Positions 1 through 4,841 of a DNA stretch of 6,404 nt are shown one piece after another; position 1 is the first letter of the stretch; every line of letters begins with the position of its first letter. Where the stretch lies: assembly GCA_024681495.1 (NCBI GenBank), contig JAILAS010000198.1, positions 1-6,404 of the forward strand, given 5' to 3'. The notes beneath the pieces are model-generated. The model did not search any database. It had not been told where the DNA came from and worked only from the letters and a program-made list of their open reading frames with translations. The DNA comes from Eubacterium sp. GTDB lineage: Bacteria; Bacillota; Clostridia; Lachnospirales; Lachnospiraceae. The translations under genes were made by a program, and so were the position numbers.

Positions 1-485
1 TGCCCGACGTAATAGAGCTCAGGAACCGTCTGCTGCCCGAGACCGAAAGGATAAGAAACATCGCGGTCGACCTGAACGACACCTCCTGGTTCGACGAGAT
101 TGACACCGCCAACGGCGCTGTGTTTATCGCCGCCGGCGTATTCTACTACTTCACCAGGAGTCAGATGAAGGCCCTGCTGACGGCCATGGCCAAGCGCTTC
201 CCGGGCTGCAAACTCGCCTTCGATGCGGCAGGTAAAAGAGCCGTGAAGCTCATGCTTAAGACGTGGGTGAAGGACGCCGGAATAACAAGCATCAGCGAGT
301 ACTTCTCGGTCGACAGCCCCGAGAACGACGTGGCACCCTGGCTCCCGGGCGTAAAGCTTACCTACCGCGGCTACATGCTGGGATACAACGACCTGCGCGA
401 TCCGAGCGTGTCAGGCCTCTTCCGCTTCATGTCCAAGATAGCCGACGGATTCATGAAGATGAGAATTCTCCGGTTGGACTTCTAA
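1..485 (+). CDS. LCM/TcmP-family SAM-dependent O-methyltransferase, 3' part
   Basis: The frame is open from position 3 to a TAA at 483-485, giving 160 visible residues; the N-terminus and start codon lie outside the window. A GTG at 120 is in frame but is not the start, because conserved family sequence continues upstream of it. Visible blocks match the leucine carboxyl methyltransferase fold as found in bacterial TcmP-like enzymes: PDVIELR near the left edge, then IAVDL, AGVFYYF, and FPGCKLAFDAAG. The N-terminal SAM-binding glycine motif is not in the window. The family transfers a methyl group from SAM to a carboxyl or hydroxyl oxygen. Some members act in polyketide tailoring, but many in Clostridia have no known substrate, so no substrate is assigned. 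The protein is probably cytosolic, with no membrane segment seen. It ends ten bases before a strong terminator, so it is the last gene of its transcript. Confidence 0.85.
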   Translation, partial: PDVIELRNRLLPETERIRNIAVDLNDTSWFDEIDTANGAVFIAAGVFYYFTRSQMKALLTAMAKRFPGCKLAFDAAGKRAVKLMLKTWVKDAGITSISEYFSVDSPENDVAPWLPGVKLTYRGYMLGYNDLRDPSVSGLFRFMSKIADGFMKMRILRLDF

Positions 486-495
486 AAAATCTATG

Positions 496-533
496 CCCTC
501 ACCTTTGGCGGAATGCAAAGGCGAGGGTTTTTT
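496..533 (+). terminator. Intrinsic terminator after the methyltransferase gene
   Basis: CCCTC (496-500) pairs with GAGGG (523-527) and CCTTTG (502-507) pairs with CAAAGG (516-521). One A-C mismatch lies between the two helices, and the loop is 8 nt. Six T residues follow at 528-533. The hairpin starts 10 nt after the stop codon. An A-run at 484-489 on the other side could give weak termination on the minus strand, but no minus-strand gene is seen to the right. Confidence 0.92.
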
Positions 534-548
534 CATATCATAAACTTT

Positions 549-581
549 TTTACACCATCCATTATTTTTTTATGGTACTAT
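549..581 (+). promoter_or_regulatory. Candidate promoter of the secreted Cys-rich protein gene
   Basis: This AT-rich stretch sits between the terminator of the previous gene and the ribosome site at 609-616. A TTTACA -35-like hexamer lies at 549-554. It could pair with TATGGT (571-576, 16-bp spacer). An extended -10 also fits, TGG-TACTAT at 573-581, although its spacer to TTTACA is 21 bp and so it would work mainly through the TG extension. The terminator just upstream makes an independent promoter here likely; the exact boxes are uncertain. Confidence 0.4.
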
Positions 582-621
582 ATTTTTTAACAGGGGTTCC
601 TTTAGTTTAAAGGAGGAAAAT

Positions 622-1833
622 ATGAAAAAGAAATTCAATCAACTACTCGCCGTCGCTCTTTCGCTAGCGATGGTGGTGGGCTTCGTGTACTCTACGCCGC
701 CCACCGAAGTAAGCGCAACCGTCCAGGAGCTTCACGAGGACATTCACAACAGCTACACCGAAGACTATAACTACGACGAGAACTTCACATTCGACTTTGC
801 CGGTTCTTCCGCCGGAGACATCTACTCGGTAAGGATCGACAACTACGACAGCCTTTCGGTTTGCCTCGAGGTCAAGGTCGATGAATACCTGACGGATGGT
901 GAAGACTACGGCATCACCGGATATTTCACCCACGACGAGACCGCGGCCTACTCCATCCCTCACGAGTGGAAATTCCCTCTGGAAGTGGACAACAACTATG
1001 GCTCAGACCCCCAGTACTTCTACATCAAGATTGGAAAGGACATCCCATCTGACACAAACTGCACTTATGATTTCACCATCACCATGACCTGCCAGGATGA
1101 CTGCGAACACTGTAAGGACGAGAGCACCGTAAACCGCGAATACGCCACATCTACGGAGCACACCGTAACATATGACTGCGCTTGGTGCGGAAAGAATAAG
1201 GCATTCGAAGAAACCGGTGCACACAGCGGATTCGCAGCCACCGGAGAGGCTTCTACCGACACCACCCACTACGTGGCCTGCGCCGTATGCGGTTACCGGA
1301 AGTCTGTAAGCTGCTCTTTCACCGAGACCGGCTACGAAAAACTCAACGGCAACTGCCATTACAAGCAGGTATGCTGCAGCGAATGCACGAACGTGGAGTC
1401 CTCCACCGCCCAGAAACACACTGTGGTAAACGGAAAGTGCAAGTATTGCGGAACCAAGGTGGTAACGCCGGGCAAGACCAAGATTAAGAAGATCACGAAG
1501 CTCACGCCCACCAAGAACAAGACGACCGTTACCGGTCACTGGGCCGGCAGCTCCTGGATTCCCTCTTCGACGGGCACATCGTATAAGTATCCTCTTAAAA
1601 TAAAGTTCAAGAAGGCCAAGAACGCCAAAAAATACATCATCAGCCTGAAGAAGCCCTCGACCACGCTCGACAGCCTCTCCGGACTCACAGTAACCAAGAA
1701 GACTACCTACACCTTCAAGAACCCCACCAAGGGAGCCAAGGCCAAGAAGATTACCATCTACATCACCCCCGTCAGCAAGACGGGCACGTACGGTAAGACG
1801 GTCAAGAAGAAGGTAAAGCTCAAGCAGCCCTAA
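622..1833 (+). CDS. Secreted Cys/His-rich repeat protein with Lys-rich C-terminal domain
   Basis: This 403-residue protein is not a family I can name. The ATG at 622 follows AAAGGAGG (609-616) by 5 nt and begins a good signal peptide: MKKK, a hydrophobic core at residues 8-23, and cleavage probably near residue 32. Residues about 40-155 are acidic and aromatic with alternating beta-type pattern. Residues 157-276 carry repeated H...CxxC units: C161/C164, H180-C186/C189, H216-C220/C223, H246-C252/C255 and H266-C273/C276. Such zinc-ribbon-like repeats are common in secreted Clostridia proteins and may bind metal or form disulfides. Residues 285-403 are rich in Lys, Thr and Gly with beta-strand pattern, resembling the Fn3-like C-terminal domains of Lachnospiraceae surface proteins; the tail is very basic. 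No LPXTG motif or C-terminal membrane anchor is present. Transcription appears monocistronic, converging on the next gene. Secretion is a firm call; function is unknown. Confidence 0.85.
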   Translation: MKKKFNQLLAVALSLAMVVGFVYSTPPTEVSATVQELHEDIHNSYTEDYNYDENFTFDFAGSSAGDIYSVRIDNYDSLSVCLEVKVDEYLTDGEDYGITGYFTHDETAAYSIPHEWKFPLEVDNNYGSDPQYFYIKIGKDIPSDTNCTYDFTITMTCQDDCEHCKDESTVNREYATSTEHTVTYDCAWCGKNKAFEETGAHSGFAATGEASTDTTHYVACAVCGYRKSVSCSFTETGYEKLNGNCHYKQVCCSECTNVESSTAQKHTVVNGKCKYCGTKVVTPGKTKIKKITKLTPTKNKTTVTGHWAGSSWIPSSTGTSYKYPLKIKFKKAKNAKKYIISLKKPSTTLDSLSGLTVTKKTTYTFKNPTKGAKAKKITIYITPVSKTGTYGKTVKKKVKLKQP

Positions 1834-1887
1834 GTTTTACAGCATCAGCAATCACAAACAGCTTTGTTTAAATTAAAGAGAACCCCA

Positions 1888-1919
1888 AAATCCCCCACAT
1901 CCACGGATGCGGGGGATTT
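1888..1919. terminator. Shared hairpin terminator between convergent genes
   Basis: AAATCCCCC (1888-1896) pairs with GGGGGATTT (1911-1919). After one A-C mismatch, CATC (1898-1901) pairs with GATG (1906-1909), leaving a 4-nt loop. The hairpin lies 54 nt after the plus-strand stop at 1833 and 27 nt beyond the minus-strand stop at 1947. The AAAA run at 1887-1890 gives a short U-tract on the minus strand, and ATTTA gives a weaker one on the plus strand. Position and stem strength suggest bidirectional use; the short U-tracts lower certainty. Confidence 0.75.
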
Positions 1920-1946
1920 AGCATTCTGTACGCCCGTAAGGCTACA

Positions 1947-4520
1947 TCACTTAATCACGGTAGTCTTATCTATCTTCGATTTCTTAATCTTTTTCTTCAG
2001 CTTCTTCTTATACTTCGAGGTCATCTTAAGCTTGATCTTAGCCTTCTTGCCCAGCCCCTTAAACGCCTTTTTGCCGACCTTCTTAACGCCGGTCGAGTAA
2101 ATGATCACTTTCTTGATCCCGCTGCATTTGAAGAATGCCTTCTTACCGATGTTGGTTATATTCTTGCCGATTATGACCTTCTTTATGGAGGTGTCCTTCG
2201 CAAACGCGCCGTTGGCAATCTTCGTAACCTTATAGGTCACACCCGCCCTGGTGACAGAGTCCGGAATAACAATCACCTTGCCCGATCCGCCGGTCACCGT
2301 AATCGACGAACCGACGATCTCACACTCGATCGTACACACGGCGGACCCGTAACGTACCGTGACTGTGAATGCGGAGGACTGCCCCGACCCCGAGGTATCG
2401 ACCAAGGTATCAACGCTGCTGCCGGACGTGCTTTCAGAGGAGCTTTCGGCGCCGCTGCCCGATGACGAGCCCGCGTCGGAAGAATCACTGTCCGAAGAGG
2501 ACGAATCATCGCCCGATGAAGAACTGTCCGTGGAGGACGAACCGTCATCCGAGGAAGAACCGTCCGTGGAGGACGAACTGTCATCCGATGAAGAACCGTC
2601 CGTGGAGGACGAACCGTCATCCGATGAAGAACCGTCCGTGGAGGACGAACCGTCATCCGAGGAAGAACTGTCCGTGGAGGACGAACCGTCATCAGATGAA
2701 GAACTGTCCGTGGAAGACGAACTGTCGTCCGAAGTGGAACTGTCCGTGGAAGATGAACTGTCGTCCGAAGAGGAACTGCCCGTGGAAGACGAACTGTCGT
2801 CCGAAGAGGAACTGTCCGTAGAAGACGAGCTGTCGTCCGAAGTGGAATCGTCTGTGTCCGTAGCATCCGACGTGGAGGTGGTCGTACCGTCAGTCGTGGA
2901 CGTGGTCGTGGTAACGTCCACCACCATCGCCTCGCTCTCTGAGTAATCTATGAATATGGTGGCGCATCCGCTGTCCGTGTAGTTATCCCTGACCATTACC
3001 ACCCTGATATAGGTGTCGGCCGTAACGGTAAGCGACTCGCCGCAGATACATTTAACGTCGTTTATAGCGGGAGAATCGTCGGTACTGTCGAACTCGTCCG
3101 CAGACGCGATGTAGTAGTAATCGACATCGAGACTGCCGGAGTTTTCGAAAGTAACGGTCCTGTATCCCTTAGATTTGGCTACGCCCGCCGATATGGTGCC
3201 GGCATCAAGGGTCCCATCAACATCAACTACCGTCAGCGTATCGGTACTTTCATCGTACGCATCGTAATTGCACTCGGGATTCTCCCTAATCGAGCTGCAT
3301 GTGGTATGATAGCTCAGACTGCCGAAATACGTGTCATCCCTCATAAAATAAGTATATATACATACCGAAGAATTGTCACAGTCGTCCCAGGTGCAGTCCA
3401 CGTTATACCACTTATAGTCCACCCTCACCCTGTTCCATGCGTGAGAGCTCGATATATTTACCAGGGCATCCACGCCGCAGGCATTGCACAAAAGCTCGAA
3501 AGCAGCGGCGTAACCGGCGCAGACTGTCTGATCCGTGCAAAAGAAGCTGTAGATGGTCTGATCCCCATCAATGCGCTGGTCGAGGTCATCTACTAATTCA
3601 GTATCATACACTGTATTCGCACAGACATAATCGTGAACCTCTTTGGCTATCTCGCACTCATCGGTGGTCGTCACGCCGTCCACGAACTCACCCACCTCGC
3701 TTAGGACGGCGGCATTTATCTCATCGCGAAATGTACCGCTGACGAAGTCCTCGTCCACAGAAATTGTAACCGTGTATGTATATACCCCGTGCTCCTGGGA
3801 ATACGAGCAACTAATGCCACCACCTAAAAAGTAGTACTGGGGATTATCATAAATCAAAGTATAAAGTAAATTATAAATATCCTCAGAGCTGCTTATATCT
3901 CCGTTACAATCCTCGACCGTCACCGTCACCGAGGAATCACAATCCTCCCCGTTCGTAAGGATATCGAGGCACGCTGCATCCATGGCATCGAGCACGGCTC
4001 TGTAGTCCGAGCCCATGATATTGTAATAGTAGTTGGATGAAAAGTCGGACCAGTCGGAGCTGTCGGTGTAAGACTTGAGGATGGAGCTATTTGCCTCGGC
4101 CACGGTCACGCCGGTCTCTTCAACGACCTCCTCGACTGTGGTTCCAAGCGCCTCCTCGGCAGTGGCCACGAGTTCCTCGTAGTATTCCCTGCCTTCTTCC
4201 ACCTCTTCCTCGGTGGCATCCACTATCTTTGCCTCGGGGAGAATGAGGTCTCCGGTCCTTTCGGTAAGGTCGACCGAGTCAGCGGCTGCCGCATTGGCGG
4301 CCGAATCGGAAGAGTCGGTCGCCGCCTCCTGCGCCGACAATTCGATTACCTCAGCCTCATCGGTGGAAACCACATCTTCGGAGGTTTCGGACTCTGCTGA
4401 CCCTTTTTCCGCAACAGACGTCTCCCGCTGACTGAACATATATGACGATCCCGACTGCGTAGTCAGGAGCAATGCAGCTATAATAACTGCTATGAGAGGC
4501 TTAAACTTTCTATTCTTCAT
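1947..4520 (-). CDS. Secreted transglutaminase-like protein with Ser/Asp stalk and BspA-type LRR domain
   Basis: This is an 857-residue surface or secreted protein. The ATG at 4520-4518 is chosen because it starts a signal peptide (MKNRKFK, then hydrophobic residues 9-20) and follows GAAGGG (4534-4529) by 8 nt. The frame also runs upstream to a TTG at 4568, but that would translate the terminator. Domains: acidic Glu/Ala/Ser-rich head, about 30-135; globular region, about 150-320; transglutaminase-like core with C334 (TVCAGYA), H360 (HAWN) and D375 (WYNVDCTWDD), the expected catalytic triad; a beta-rich part to about 535; Thr/Ser/Asp stalk, about 536-715, including nine 12-residue repeats at 562-669; BspA-type LRR, about 745-825 (IANGAF, IGKKAF, VGKKAF); polylysine tail. 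Family members act as proteases, crosslinkers or inactive binding domains, so the activity is not predicted here. There is no LPXTG. Expression is probably under cyclic-di-GMP control through the leader riboswitch. Confidence 0.92.
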   Translation of the reverse strand: MKNRKFKPLIAVIIAALLLTTQSGSSYMFSQRETSVAEKGSAESETSEDVVSTDEAEVIELSAQEAATDSSDSAANAAAADSVDLTERTGDLILPEAKIVDATEEEVEEGREYYEELVATAEEALGTTVEEVVEETGVTVAEANSSILKSYTDSSDWSDFSSNYYYNIMGSDYRAVLDAMDAACLDILTNGEDCDSSVTVTVEDCNGDISSSEDIYNLLYTLIYDNPQYYFLGGGISCSYSQEHGVYTYTVTISVDEDFVSGTFRDEINAAVLSEVGEFVDGVTTTDECEIAKEVHDYVCANTVYDTELVDDLDQRIDGDQTIYSFFCTDQTVCAGYAAAFELLCNACGVDALVNISSSHAWNRVRVDYKWYNVDCTWDDCDNSSVCIYTYFMRDDTYFGSLSYHTTCSSIRENPECNYDAYDESTDTLTVVDVDGTLDAGTISAGVAKSKGYRTVTFENSGSLDVDYYYIASADEFDSTDDSPAINDVKCICGESLTVTADTYIRVVMVRDNYTDSGCATIFIDYSESEAMVVDVTTTTSTTDGTTTSTSDATDTDDSTSDDSSSSTDSSSSDDSSSSTGSSSSDDSSSSTDSSTSDDSSSSTDSSSSDDGSSSTDSSSSDDGSSSTDGSSSDDGSSSTDGSSSDDSSSSTDGSSSDDGSSSTDSSSSGDDSSSSDSDSSDAGSSSGSGAESSSESTSGSSVDTLVDTSGSGQSSAFTVTVRYGSAVCTIECEIVGSSITVTGGSGKVIVIPDSVTRAGVTYKVTKIANGAFAKDTSIKKVIIGKNITNIGKKAFFKCSGIKKVIIYSTGVKKVGKKAFKGLGKKAKIKLKMTSKYKKKLKKKIKKSKIDKTTVIK
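2514..2837 (-). repeat. 36-bp coding minisatellite, nine tandem units (Ser/Asp stalk)
   Basis: Nine in-frame 36-bp units encode residues 562-669 of the transglutaminase-like protein, with consensus DD(S/G)SSSTD(S/G)SSS per unit. In plus-strand order, units at 2586-2621 and 2622-2657 are identical. Units 1-5 (2514-2693) mostly share a gtggaggacgaa core and end in tcatc; units 6-9 (2694-2837) carry gaagac or gaagat and end in tcgtc. The array therefore has two sub-families and signs of recent duplication. Similar Ser/Asp repeats form extended stalks in Gram-positive adhesins such as the Sdr proteins. Confidence 0.95.
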
Positions 4521-4528
4521 CACGTAAT

Positions 4529-4534
4529 CCCTTC
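4529..4534 (-). promoter_or_regulatory. Ribosome binding site that decides the start at 4520
   Basis: Read on the minus strand, GAAGGG occupies 4534-4529 and is followed by 8 nt before the ATG at 4520. It lies just past the U-tract of the leader terminator (4547-4541), so translation is possible only if transcription reads through. It supports the ATG over the in-frame GTG immediately before it and over the TTG at 4568. Confidence 0.7.
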
Positions 4535-4540
4535 CGGTAT

Positions 4541-4566
4541 AAAAAAAGACACCCGTCGGGGCGCCC
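4541..4566 (-). terminator. Leader intrinsic terminator (riboswitch expression platform)
   Basis: On the minus strand GGCGCCC (4565-4559) pairs with GGGTGTC (4554-4548), with two G-U pairs and a CGAC loop, and is followed by seven T residues at 4547-4541. It lies 5 nt after the aptamer and 20 nt before the start codon, the arrangement expected of a transcription-terminating riboswitch. Whether ligand favours or prevents the hairpin cannot be decided by reading alone. Confidence 0.87.
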
Positions 4567-4571
4567 AAAAA

Positions 4572-4638
4572 AGTGCAACCCGACTACCCATACGGCTCGT
4601 GGCTTTGCGTCACGCGGTTTCCCTGCGCTTTGCCAACT
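4572..4638 (-). promoter_or_regulatory. Cyclic-di-GMP-I (GEMM-I) riboswitch aptamer
   Basis: The minus strand carries the hallmark GACGCAAAGCC (4611-4601), preceded by a hairpin capped with a GAAA tetraloop: C4627-G4626-C4625, bulged A4624, GG, GAAA at 4621-4618, CCGCG at 4617-4613. It ends with GGTAGTCGGGTTGC (4588-4575), close to the conserved 3' side of the class. P1 forms from GCAA (4633-4630) with TTGC (4578-4575), extended by AGT (4638-4636) with ACT (4574-4572) across a 2-nt bulge. The distal arm is short: CC-GTAT-GG around 4595-4588 keeps TATGG, as in the usual tetraloop receptor, but lacks a long outer stem. The class senses cyclic-di-GMP; some GEMM-I members prefer 3',3'-cGAMP, which is not distinguished here. 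The downstream gene encodes a surface protein, a typical target. Confidence 0.87.
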
Positions 4639-4648
4639 GATTCAATTT

Positions 4649-4664
4649 ACTCCCCGTACGGCTC
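4649..4664 (-). repeat. Upstream copy of a 16-nt element repeated in the aptamer's distal arm
   Basis: On the minus strand GAGCCGTACGGGGAGT (4664-4649) matches GAGCCGTATGGGTAGT (4598-4583) inside the aptamer at 14 of 16 positions, in the same orientation and offset by 66 nt, close to the length of the aptamer. It lies in the leader between the predicted transcription start and P1. It may be the remnant of a tandem aptamer or a folding competitor; both copies can pair with the terminator region 4561-4553. Confidence 0.7.
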
Positions 4665-4679
4665 AAAATGATTTTCTCA

Positions 4680-4709
4680 TTTACAAACCATACTTTTAGA
4701 CACTATACT
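4680..4709 (+). promoter_or_regulatory. Candidate promoter of the copper ATPase gene
   Basis: TTTACA (4680-4685) and TATACT (4704-4709) are separated by 18 bp; each differs from the sigma-A consensus at one position. Transcription would start near 4716 and leave a leader of about 125 nt before the ATG at 4842. Its -10 box overlaps that of the divergent minus-strand promoter. An alternative nearer the gene is the extended -10 TGT-TATCAT at 4785-4793, without a good -35. No CopY box (TACAnnTGTA) and no complete CsoR- or CueR-like palindrome was seen; CACCTTT occurs twice in tandem at 4753-4766. Confidence 0.45.
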
Positions 4710-4731
4710 ATCATTGCACAAAGTAAGTCAA
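4702..4731 (-). promoter_or_regulatory. Promoter of the riboswitch-controlled surface-protein gene
   Basis: On the minus strand TTGACT (4731-4726) and TATAGT (4707-4702) are separated by 18 bp, each one base from the sigma-A consensus. Transcription would start near 4695, giving a leader of about 175 nt that contains the complete aptamer and terminator before the start at 4520. The position upstream of a riboswitch strongly supports the call. Confidence 0.68.
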
Positions 4732-4841
4732 GACTAACGCCCGTATTTTATGCACCTTTCACCTTTCTTTTTGCCCCCTAAAAGTGTTATCATTCAAGGG
4801 CAGCAGTCTACTGACAATCCCTTCGAAAGAGGTTTATTTTT

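Noticed and set aside
120..485. GTG at 120 as the start of a short 121-residue gene
   Set aside because: Conserved methyltransferase sequence continues in the same frame to the left edge, so this is an internal valine of a truncated gene.
2294..2946. Long open frames in several other frames across the Ser/Asp repeat, including an acidic Glu/Ser/Pro-rich plus-strand frame
   Set aside because: They are by-products of the 36-bp repeat: a stop-free unit repeated in frame stays stop-free in every frame. None has a good ribosome site, signal sequence or domain, and the minus-strand frame continues into recognisable domains on both sides.
4521..4568. In-frame TTG start upstream that would extend the transglutaminase-like protein by 16 residues
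   Set aside because: The extension would be read through the leader terminator hairpin and its U-tract, has no ribosome site, and would put non-signal residues before a good signal peptide.
4583..4664. GAGCCGTATG resembles the start of group II intron domain V
   Set aside because: There is no matching 3' strand of the domain V hairpin, no catalytic AGC context and no reverse transcriptase. The segment is explained by the riboswitch and its repeat.
4822..4827. TTCGAA palindrome just before the copA ribosome site as an operator
   Set aside because: Six bases occur by chance too often, and it does not extend into a longer dyad or match a copper-regulator site.
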